Shown: piece by piece, positions 5,586 to 11,854 of the stretch
How positions within the stretch are numbered: the stretch's first letter is position 1
Layout of the letters: every line of letters starts with the position of its first letter
Assembly (NCBI GenBank): GCA_937892835.1
Contig: CALBHM010000449.1
Span: forward strand, 1 to 15,435
Direction of reading: 5' to 3'
DNA length: 15,435 nucleotides
Origin: an uncultured Ruminococcus sp.
GTDB taxonomy: Bacteria > Bacillota > Clostridia > Oscillospirales > Acutalibacteraceae
Translations under genes and position numbers: made by a program
The notes under the pieces: generated by a model
What the model saw: the letters and a program-made list of their open reading frames with translations, nothing else
The model's database searches: none
What the model was told of the DNA's origin: nothing

Positions 5586-6311
5586 ATGGCTAAGATTATT
5601 TCGGTTATAGGCTCACCGGGCAGCGGAAAAACAACGGTTGCGTTAAAACTTGCTCAGGAGCTTTATTGCTCAACGTCGAACGGAGCGGTAATCTACCTTT
5701 CTCCGTCATTGAAAGTTCCTGCCTTGGGAGTTCTTTTTCCTAATTACAAGCCCGACAGCGTTTTTTCTCTCGGAGCAATGTTTGATAAAACGGATATATT
5801 TGAAGAAGATGTTTTAAATCATCTGGTTACGGTCAAAGCGATGAACAATTTCGGTTGCCTCGGATATATGACGGGAGAAAACATATATACTTATGCACAG
5901 CTTACCGAGGATAAAGTCAGTTCCTTTTTTGATGTGCTTGACAGAATGACAGGATATGTGTTTGTTGATTGCACCGATGAGGAAAATGATCTCATTTCCC
6001 GGTATGCTTTGAGAGAATCCGATAAGGTCGTGCTGGTCCTTTCTCCCGACCTTAAAAGTATGGTCTATCTTGCATCAAATGAGGAAATCTTCGGCACAAA
6101 CGCAGAGAGAGCAATAAGAGTTTTGAATGTAACCGAAAATGAACTCTTTTCTCCGATTGACGACGTGAAAGCAAATGTGAAAAACATTTCGTTTGTCTTA
6201 CCGTTCAGCAGGCAGATAAGAAGTCAGCACCTTGACGGACTGCTTTACGAAAGGGCAAAGGATAAAGCGTACAGAAAAGAGCTTATGAAAATTGTAAATG
6301 TAATAATTTAA
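5586..6311 (+). CDS. CpaE/TadZ-like MinD-superfamily ATPase, no receiver domain
   Basis: The 241-residue cytoplasmic ATPase begins directly with its P-loop, IGSPGSGKTT (G9 to T17), near the end of the first strand. A later strand VFVDCTDEEND supplies the Walker B-type aspartate, and ESDKVVLVLSPDLKSM resembles the corresponding MinD/CpaE segment. Canonical CpaE/TadZ proteins carry an N-terminal receiver-like domain and a KGGxGKT P-loop; this one lacks the former and departs from the latter, so it is a short divergent version. In Tad systems this protein localises the apparatus. ATG 5586 was chosen because GGAGGG (5575-5580) lies 5 nt ahead, while a GTG at 5580 overlaps that site. The spacing from the CpaB stop is 2 nt. 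Family assignment leans partly on position between CpaB and CpaF. Confidence 0.8.
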   Translation: MAKIISVIGSPGSGKTTVALKLAQELYCSTSNGAVIYLSPSLKVPALGVLFPNYKPDSVFSLGAMFDKTDIFEEDVLNHLVTVKAMNNFGCLGYMTGENIYTYAQLTEDKVSSFFDVLDRMTGYVFVDCTDEENDLISRYALRESDKVVLVLSPDLKSMVYLASNEEIFGTNAERAIRVLNVTENELFSPIDDVKANVKNISFVLPFSRQIRSQHLDGLLYERAKDKAYRKELMKIVNVII

Positions 6312-6325
6312 GAGGAGGACGGAAA

Positions 6326-7639
6326 GTGAAGAAACACATTGATTTTGTGCCGCTGCTTTCAATGGTTCAGGAGCATATCTCCTCCCGATATGCGGCGGCA
6401 CTTTCAGATAAGAATAAATTACCTCAGCTCAAGTCATATATCGACAAGTTTCTCCGAGACGGCGGATATGCCGTTGACGGATTGTCACAGTCGGATTTGA
6501 GTGACAAACTTTATTCAGAAATGGCAGAGTATTCAATCCTTACAAAGTATCTCGGCAGAGATAATATTGAGGAGATAAATATCAATGCGTGGAATGATAT
6601 TGCAATTACCTATACTTCGGGAAGAACCGTGAAAACAAAGGAACATTTCTATTCTCCGTCACACGCAGTTGATATAGTTAAAAGACTGCTCCATCATTCG
6701 GGTATGATTATTGATAACTCGACGCCTATGTCTCAGGGACACTTGCCGAACAATACAAGAATTACTGCGTTGAAAGAACCGATTGTTGACGATGATGTCG
6801 GAGTGAGTGTTTCAATCCGACTTCTGCATCCGTCAAGGGTGAATAAAAAGGAAATTATCCAATCGGGTAATGCGACCGAAAAGATGATGGATTTTCTCTG
6901 TATGTGTATGAGATACGGCGTTTCAACTGTAGTTGCCGGAGCCACAAGCTCAGGTAAAACTACCTTGCTTAATGCTTTGCTTTCAACGATTCCCGATAGA
7001 AAGAGAGTTTTTACTATTGAGACGGGTTCAAGGGAGCTTTCACTTGTCAGAAAAAAGAAGGGCAGAGTTGTAAACAATGTTGTCCATACTCTGTCAAGAC
7101 CTTCGGATAATCCTGCATTTGATATAACGCAGGAAGATCTTGTCGTGGCTTCACTTCGCTTTAATCCCGATATTGTTTGCGTCGGAGAAATGCGAGATGT
7201 GGAGTGCTATTCTGCGGTTGAAGCGAGCCTTACGGGACATACAGTTGTATCAACCGTTCACGCTTTCGCTGCGGATTCGGCACATATGAGAATTGCACTT
7301 CTGTGTCAGAAAAGATTTCCGATTGATTTCAAAACTTCTCTTATGCAGGTGGGTCAGGCTTTCCCCATAGTCGTTTACACACATAAACTTGAAAACAACG
7401 AAAGAAAGATTATGGATATATCGGAATGTGAAATACTTCCGAACGGCGACAGGGTTTACCATACTTTGTTCAGGTTTAACATAACGAAGAATGAGATTGT
7501 AAACGGCAGATATATCACCGAGGGATTTTTTGATCAGCCCGAAATAATGTCGGATAACCTCAAACGTAAATTACTTCAGTTCGGTGTTCCGCAGGAGGAA
7601 TTGAACAAATTCTTAGAGAGGGGAGCGGATTACAAATGA
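6326..7639 (+). CDS. cpaF: CpaF/TadA-like type II/IV secretion ATPase
   Basis: The 437-residue VirB11/GspE-superfamily ATPase should drive pilus assembly or retraction at the cytoplasmic membrane. The N-terminal ~180 residues include the usual CpaF landmarks YLGRDNIEEININAWNDI and the MIIDNSTPMSQGHLP loop. Motifs are clear: Walker A GATSSGKTT at ~205-213, an acidic box near VFTIETGSRELSL, Walker B region NPDIVCVGEMRD (GEMRD 287-291), and the His box TGHTVVSTVH (303-312). The GTG start at 6326 has GGAGG (6314-6318) 7 nt ahead. The stop overlaps the TadB start by ATGA. All catalytic motifs are intact, so the motor should be functional. Confidence 0.95.
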   Translation: MKKHIDFVPLLSMVQEHISSRYAAALSDKNKLPQLKSYIDKFLRDGGYAVDGLSQSDLSDKLYSEMAEYSILTKYLGRDNIEEININAWNDIAITYTSGRTVKTKEHFYSPSHAVDIVKRLLHHSGMIIDNSTPMSQGHLPNNTRITALKEPIVDDDVGVSVSIRLLHPSRVNKKEIIQSGNATEKMMDFLCMCMRYGVSTVVAGATSSGKTTLLNALLSTIPDRKRVFTIETGSRELSLVRKKKGRVVNNVVHTLSRPSDNPAFDITQEDLVVASLRFNPDIVCVGEMRDVECYSAVEASLTGHTVVSTVHAFAADSAHMRIALLCQKRFPIDFKTSLMQVGQAFPIVVYTHKLENNERKIMDISECEILPNGDRVYHTLFRFNITKNEIVNGRYITEGFFDQPEIMSDNLKRKLLQFGVPQEELNKFLERGADYK

Positions 7640-8559
7640 TTTTTCACGTGATTGCATCTGTATTTTTAATAATTGCAGTCGTATGTTTTCTCAATTTGAC
7701 TCCGCAGCAGATTACGGATGATATAAATTCGGTTATTTCAAAGAAACCGAATCTCCGTGACAGGGCAAGATCGCTTAGATCCGGAAAGAAGAAAAAGGGA
7801 TTGGGCGCAAGGCTCAACTACCTGCAGTCTGCCTTAAAAGCCTGCGGAAAAGAAAGCAAATTTGCAGTTATATGTTCTTCTGCCCTTATTCTCTTTGCTG
7901 TTGGTGCGGTAGCTGCCGTTTTAATCAATAACATTTTCCTTATTCCCGCTTTTTCGGTCGCCTTTGCAATGATTCCTTTTATTTATGTAAAGAACATAAC
8001 AAGTATATATGAAAGGCAAACCAAAGAAGAGCTTGAAACCACACTCTCAATAATTACAACGTCGTATGTCAGAAGCGACGATATCGTTTCGGCGATACAG
8101 GAGAATTTGCCGTATATAAGACCGCCGCTGAAAGATTGTTTTACAGCGTTTATCGGTGATGCGCTGGCGGTGTCGTCAAATATCAAACGTGCAATTAAAA
8201 AACTTAAGGCAAAGATTGACGACGAGATATTTCAAGAATGGTGTGACACCTTGATTCAGTGTCAGGATAACAGAGAGATGAAAGACACTTTACAGCCTGT
8301 TGTTGCCAAACTTACCGACGTGCGTATAGTAAATAACGAGCTTAACACTATGATGTCGGCAGTCAGGACGGAGTATTACACAATGGTCGGTCTTGTTGTC
8401 GGCAATGTTCCGCTTCTTTATGTTCTGAATAAAGATTGGTTTCATACGCTCATATATGAAACATCGGGCAAAATGGTTCTGGGCGTATGCGGAATAGTTA
8501 TCGTAATAACATATTTCTTTATGCTGAAGTTTACAAAACCTGTTGAATTTAAGAGGTAG
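7636..8559 (+). CDS. tadB: TadB-like type II secretion F-domain membrane protein
   Basis: The 307-residue product has an N-terminal TM helix (~2-19), a basic stretch (LRSGKKKKGLG), two closely spaced TM segments (~76-96 and ~100-117), a cytoplasmic helical T2SSF-type domain (ERQTKEELETTLSIITTSYV through DTLQPVVAKLTDVR) and two C-terminal TM helices (~248-268 and ~281-298). In Tad systems TadB and TadC form the membrane platform on which the CpaF hexamer acts. Its ATG overlaps the CpaF stop (ATGA at 7636-7639), indicating translational coupling. Assignment rests on topology, order and length; sequence similarity to model TadB is modest. Confidence 0.85.
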   Translation: MIFHVIASVFLIIAVVCFLNLTPQQITDDINSVISKKPNLRDRARSLRSGKKKKGLGARLNYLQSALKACGKESKFAVICSSALILFAVGAVAAVLINNIFLIPAFSVAFAMIPFIYVKNITSIYERQTKEELETTLSIITTSYVRSDDIVSAIQENLPYIRPPLKDCFTAFIGDALAVSSNIKRAIKKLKAKIDDEIFQEWCDTLIQCQDNREMKDTLQPVVAKLTDVRIVNNELNTMMSAVRTEYYTMVGLVVGNVPLLYVLNKDWFHTLIYETSGKMVLGVCGIVIVITYFFMLKFTKPVEFKR

Positions 8560-8570
8560 GAGGCGGTCGA

Positions 8571-9443
8571 ATGATAATGAAAATATTTATGATCTTTCTT
8601 ATCGGAACAGGGTCGTTTATGATACTTGCCGACTGCTTCCGAATACCGTATATGAGAACATCAAAGGCGGTAAAGAACCTTGCAAAACAGCAGAAAGAAA
8701 AGACAAGCAGTATTGATGTTTGGCTTTCATCACTTGCTTCATTCATTGCAAAGAGGCTTAAGTTGAATGAATTTAAAAAGGCTCGGCTTGAAGCCGATCT
8801 CAGAACGGCTCGGATGAATATATCTCCGGAAATGTTTATAGCGAATGCTGTTGTAAAATCATTCATTATTGCCGTACTTGCAATCCCCGTTCTCTTTATA
8901 TTTCCTATTCTGTCACCGATAATTCATTTTCTTTCGTTTGTCCTTTATAAAATGAATATGAAAAGTATCGAAAAAAGGATAAGAAGAAAGCGTGAACAGA
9001 TTGAATACGAGCTTCCGAGGTTGGTATTTAAAATCGAAAATACGCTGGTCCACAGCAAGGACGTTCTGTATATTATCGAATTGTTTGCAAAAAATGCGGG
9101 AGCCGAACTCAAGCACGAACTCGATATAACCGCTGCGGATATGAGGTCGGGCAATCAGGAGATTGCAATTACAAGGCTTGAGGGAAGAGTCGGATCCCCG
9201 TTGATGAGCGATGTGTGCCGTGGATTGATTTCCATATCAAGAGGTGATGTCAATACGGTGTATTGGAACTCTTTATCGCTCAAATTTGCAGATATTCAAA
9301 GACAACAATTAAGGCTTGAGGCGCAGAAGATACCGAAGAAAGTTAAAAGACTTTCGATGTGTCTTCTGCTTTGCTTTATGCTCATATACATTGTAGTTAT
9401 TCTTGCACAGATTATGTCATCAGTGGGCGTGCTGTTTAATTGA
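8571..9443 (+). CDS. tadC: TadC-like type II secretion F-domain membrane protein
   Basis: The 290-residue second platform protein has an N-terminal TM helix (~3-20). A pair of hydrophobic segments spans ~100-128 (SFIIAVLAIPVLFIFPILSP and following). A helical cytoplasmic T2SSF region follows, containing REQIEYELPRLVFKIENTL, AADMRSGNQEIAITRLEGRV and DVCRGLISISRGD. A C-terminal TM helix occupies ~260-282. The RGD-containing motif and final TM match TadC-type proteins. TAGGAGG (8557-8563) precedes ATG by 7 nt, and the upstream TadB gene ends at 8559, within the ribosome site. TadB and TadC have diverged here, as in other Tad loci, and would work together with CpaF. Confidence 0.87.
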   Translation: MIMKIFMIFLIGTGSFMILADCFRIPYMRTSKAVKNLAKQQKEKTSSIDVWLSSLASFIAKRLKLNEFKKARLEADLRTARMNISPEMFIANAVVKSFIIAVLAIPVLFIFPILSPIIHFLSFVLYKMNMKSIEKRIRRKREQIEYELPRLVFKIENTLVHSKDVLYIIELFAKNAGAELKHELDITAADMRSGNQEIAITRLEGRVGSPLMSDVCRGLISISRGDVNTVYWNSLSLKFADIQRQQLRLEAQKIPKKVKRLSMCLLLCFMLIYIVVILAQIMSSVGVLFN

Positions 9444-9456
9444 CGGAGGTGTAAAG

Positions 9457-9867
9457 GTGAGAAAAAATTTTAGATCTCAAAAAGGCGAGGGATATATTGA
9501 TGTTGTAATCGGTATTCTTGCTTTAATGGCGGTTCTGGTTGTTACGCTTAACATCTTTGAATTTATGACGCTTAAAGAAGACCTCGACGAAATAAGCGGG
9601 CAGCTGATTGAAACTGCAACTTTTAACGGTTGTTTTGACGCTGCTTTTGATGAAAGGGCAGAGGACATGCAAAATCGGTTCTTTCAATTTGATGTTGAAA
9701 CGGACGCACAGGAGTATTTCAATACTTCATATAAAAGGGTTCAGCTCGGCGACAAGATGGAAGTGACGGTATCCGTTGAAACCTATGTTCGTGGATTGGG
9801 TGTGTTTAAAATACCGATAACCGTTACAAGCCACAGATCGGGCATATCGGAAAAATATTGGAAGTAG
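9457..9867 (+). CDS. DUF4320-like TadE-type pseudopilin
   Basis: The 136-residue product has a short basic leader (VRKNFRSQK), the motif GEGYIDVV, an immediately following hydrophobic helix (IGILALMAVLVVTLNI), an acidic coiled region (LKEDLDEISGQLIETA) and a beta-rich C-terminus ending TSHRSGISEKYWK. The GEGYID start, ~136-residue size and SG-S-E-YWK ending match what I know of DUF4320 proteins, which accompany clostridial Tad-like loci. The initiation codon is GTG 9457, 7 nt after GGAGG (9445-9449); the frame runs further upstream but without a comparable site. It should be a minor pilin or pseudopilin processed by the A24 peptidase. The cleavage site is inferred from the motif shared with neighbouring proteins. 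Confidence 0.85.
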   Translation: MRKNFRSQKGEGYIDVVIGILALMAVLVVTLNIFEFMTLKEDLDEISGQLIETATFNGCFDAAFDERAEDMQNRFFQFDVETDAQEYFNTSYKRVQLGDKMEVTVSVETYVRGLGVFKIPITVTSHRSGISEKYWK

Positions 9868-9876
9868 GTGACGGTT

Positions 9877-10356
9877 TTGAAAGTTTTATCTTCAAAGAAA
9901 GCCGAGGGTTATATAATGCCCTGCGTTTTGATAATTGTCTTGGCTGCAATCTTCTCTGGAATATTCGTTTATTCGGCTTCGCTTTCAAAAGTCAATGTTA
10001 TGAAAGAGAACAGTAAGATTGTTCTTGACAGTTTTGTAACGCAAAAAGCAACCGAGATATTCAACAGCATAAAACAGGGCAATGACTATACGGAGGTAAT
10101 TGATCAGAGCCGTTATCAATCTGCACTCATCAACTTTTGCACATTGGAAAGAGACGGTGAAAACCTGTATAGTATAGATGCGGACGGCAAAGAGCAGTTC
10201 CACATATCCGAACCTGTAATCAGCTTCAAAGCGGAACACGAGCTTAAACTGTGCGTAAGTTATACGATGTCGGTACCGATTTATTTTGCAGGTGCGTATA
10301 TCACTTCTGCATCAATTCCGGTGGAAGTATCGTCCGTATTAACCGAAAAATTCTGA
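9877..10356 (+). CDS. TadE/TadF-like second pseudopilin
   Basis: The product is ~159 residues. It has a basic leader (LKVLSSKK), AEGYIMPCV, a hydrophobic helix (LIIVLAAIFSGIFVYSA), and a mixed region ending VEVSSVLTEKF. It shares overall plan with the preceding gene but not its sequence beyond the AEGY motif. The likely start is TTG 9877, 5 nt after AGGTGA (9866-9871). GTG 9868 is also in frame but overlaps that site and would add three residues. The gene begins within ~10 nt of its predecessor's stop. No standard domain name comes to mind, so TadE/TadF-like is a structural analogy: one TM, short leader, position after TadC. Confidence 0.8.
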   Translation: MKVLSSKKAEGYIMPCVLIIVLAAIFSGIFVYSASLSKVNVMKENSKIVLDSFVTQKATEIFNSIKQGNDYTEVIDQSRYQSALINFCTLERDGENLYSIDADGKEQFHISEPVISFKAEHELKLCVSYTMSVPIYFAGAYITSASIPVEVSSVLTEKF

Positions 10357-10375
10357 TTTATGGAGGAAAAAGAGT

Positions 10376-11083
10376 ATGAAAAAGTTTAAAGGAAACAAGA
10401 TTGTTATATTACTGTTTGCGGCAGTAATCATTGCTTTGGCGGTATTTGCGATATTAAAGAGCCGCTCGTCTGACAACAAGAAAACTGAAATTGTTTCAAA
10501 GACAACGACCGAAGCGGTTGAAGTATCCGATGATATTGTTATCAAGGATAACCCGACCGAGAAAGTCGAAAATACAGAGAAAATGTCGAAAAAGGTAATC
10601 AAACCCGAAGAAACGATAACAAAGAAAAAGAGTACGGGTAATAAGGTTCAGAAGGTTAACACGGAAAAACCTGCCGCACCCGTAACAAGAGGCAATCCGG
10701 CAGGCATATCGCAGGGTAAGAATTATGAAATTATCGACAACGGCAATGATGATGTGAATGAATACAACTGCGGAACGAAGGGACATCACTGCGACAGCAA
10801 GGAGACACACGACTTTATAGTGAGCCTTGAAAAGAAAGGCTGTCCGTACTGCGGTTCACATTCCTGCAAGAGTTTCTATACCTATGACGAATGGGGTAAC
10901 GCCTGTTATGATCCGACGAAATGTGACAAGTATTCCGAAAAGAACGATCCTTGCGAATACTGTCAGGTTTGCGGTAAAAAGGTCGGAACAGGCTCGGGTG
11001 ATACTTGTGTCAGATTTACGGTTGACACCAAATGTCCCGAATGCGGTAAAAATGTAAAGGCTAAAACTTGCCATTCGCATTAA
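10376..11083 (+). CDS. Membrane-anchored Cys-rich protein with zinc-ribbon-like pairs
   Basis: The 235-residue product has a basic N-terminus (MKKFKGNK), a TM or signal-anchor helix (~9-26), a long Lys/Thr/Glu/Pro-rich linker (~27-110), and a C-terminal module of ~115 residues with 14 Cys and several His. Visible knuckles include CPYCGSHSC, CEYCQVC and CPECGKNVKAKTC, beside EYNCGTKGHHC and a final CHSH. The CxxC spacing suggests two or three zinc-ribbon-like or disulfide-linked units. If the TM acts as a signal anchor, the Cys-rich part is outside the cell, unusual for a zinc ribbon. GGAGG (10362-10366) lies 9 nt before ATG, so it is probably the last gene of the Tad-like operon. I do not recognise the family. 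Confidence 0.82.
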   Translation: MKKFKGNKIVILLFAAVIIALAVFAILKSRSSDNKKTEIVSKTTTEAVEVSDDIVIKDNPTEKVENTEKMSKKVIKPEETITKKKSTGNKVQKVNTEKPAAPVTRGNPAGISQGKNYEIIDNGNDDVNEYNCGTKGHHCDSKETHDFIVSLEKKGCPYCGSHSCKSFYTYDEWGNACYDPTKCDKYSEKNDPCEYCQVCGKKVGTGSGDTCVRFTVDTKCPECGKNVKAKTCHSH

Positions 11084-11098
11084 ATATTTATATTAAAC

Positions 11099-11146
11099 TT
11101 GCAATTCGCTTGCATATCGCAATCATTTGTGATATACTAATTGCGA
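11099..11146. promoter_or_regulatory. Operator-like direct and inverted repeats at the TA promoter
   Basis: Two adjacent 11-mers, TTGCAATTCGC (11099-11109) and TTGCATATCGC (11110-11120), match at 9 of 11 positions; the second contains the -35. TCGCAAT (11117-11123) and ATTGCGA (11140-11146) form an exact inverted repeat with a 16-nt spacer spanning the -10. RelB/DinJ antitoxins usually repress their own promoters through a ribbon-helix-helix domain, so this is the likely operator. Confidence 0.55.
11110..11138 (+). promoter_or_regulatory. Sigma-70-type promoter of the toxin-antitoxin pair
   Basis: TTGCAT (11110-11115) and TATACT (11133-11138) are separated by exactly 17 nt, each one or two bases from consensus, 23 nt before the antitoxin start. 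The position supports independent transcription of the pair from the upstream Tad-like operon. Confidence 0.7.
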
Positions 11147-11160
11147 AAGGAAGTGTTTTT

Positions 11161-11466
11161 ATGGCAAGAACATCAAATGTTTTCGCACGAGTTGAACCTC
11201 AGATTAAAGAGGAAGCCGAAGAAATCCTTGAGCAGCTCGGTATTCCGATGTCAAATGCTGTCGGAATGTTTTTAAGACAGGTTGTTATGCAAAGAGGAAT
11301 TCCTTTTGAAATGAAGTTGCCTAAAAATATGCCTTTGGCATACGAAGGTCTTTCAAAGTCTGAGTTTGACGCTGAAATGGAGAAAGGAATGGCGGATGTA
11401 AAAAACGGCAATGTAGTTTCGGCAGATGATGCGGAAAAATATATTCGTCAAAAATACAGTATATGA
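11161..11466 (+). CDS. RelB/DinJ-family antitoxin
   Basis: The 101-residue antitoxin starts at ATG 11161, with AAAGGAAG (11146-11153) 7 nt ahead; an in-frame upstream extension has no such support. The N-terminus (SNVFARVEPQIKEEAEEILE then QLGIPMSNAVGMFLRQVVMQ) is the ribbon-helix-helix pattern of RelB/DinJ, which binds the operator and dimerises. RGIPFEMKLP is the characteristic end of that domain. The charged C-terminal half would wrap and neutralise the toxin. Its stop overlaps the toxin start as ATGA, so antitoxin is made first and the two are coupled. Repeats at the promoter fit autoregulation. Confidence 0.92.
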   Translation: MARTSNVFARVEPQIKEEAEEILEQLGIPMSNAVGMFLRQVVMQRGIPFEMKLPKNMPLAYEGLSKSEFDAEMEKGMADVKNGNVVSADDAEKYIRQKYSI

Positions 11467-11783
11467 ATTGGAAAATTGTTTATACCCAAAAAGCGTTTGA
11501 GGATCTTGACGGTATTGTTGATTATATCTCGAATGTTTTGCTTGAACCCGAAATTGCCAAGAACCTGTTTAATCTGATTGTCAGAGAAATCAAGGGACTT
11601 AATCAGTTACCGATGAGACACAGGCTTTGGGACGATGAACCTTGGCGAAGTCAGGGCGTTCGTGTAATGAGGGTTAAAAATTACTTGGTCTTTTATTATC
11701 CGAACGAAAAACAAGCGACTGTGTATATTACAAGAATTATGTATGCAGGCAGAGATATTTCAAAACAACTCAGTGAAGAATAG
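11463..11783 (+). CDS. RelE/ParE-superfamily toxin
   Basis: The 106-residue product has the RelE/ParE fold signature: an N-terminal strand WKIVYTQKA, helices (EDLDGIVDYISNVLLEPEIA and NLFNLIVREIKGL), then strands VRVMRVKNYLVFYYP and VYITRIMYAGRDISKQL. RelE relatives cut mRNA at the ribosome, ParE relatives target gyrase; the RelB/DinJ partner favours the ribosome-dependent group, but residues alone do not decide. It is intact, overlaps the antitoxin stop by four bases, and is followed by a strong terminator. The pair may stabilise the surrounding region. Confidence 0.9.
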   Translation: MNWKIVYTQKAFEDLDGIVDYISNVLLEPEIAKNLFNLIVREIKGLNQLPMRHRLWDDEPWRSQGVRVMRVKNYLVFYYPNEKQATVYITRIMYAGRDISKQLSEE

Positions 11784-11808
11784 AATATTTTTGTCAACTT
11801 ATTTTGTA

Positions 11809-11841
11809 AAAGCTCGATTAAAAGTCGGGCTTTATTTTTTT
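11809..11841 (+). terminator. Intrinsic terminator after the TA operon
   Basis: AAAGCTCGA (11809-11817) pairs with TCGGGCTTT (11825-11833), 9 bp with one G-U wobble, around TTAAAAG. The T-run occupies 11835-11841. It lies 26 nt after the toxin stop and just before the ribosome site of the repeat protein, suggesting that the latter either has its own promoter (none convincing seen) or depends on read-through. Confidence 0.8.
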
Positions 11842-11854
11842 GGAAAGTGAGATG

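Noticed and set aside
6733..7077. Minus-strand 114-codon frame opposite cpaF
   Set aside because: It overlaps the Walker A region of an intact ATPase and has no ribosome site or family resemblance.
11068..11160. N-terminal extension of the antitoxin
   Set aside because: It would overlap the Cys-rich gene and the promoter; the ribosome site and the family N-terminus both point to ATG 11161.
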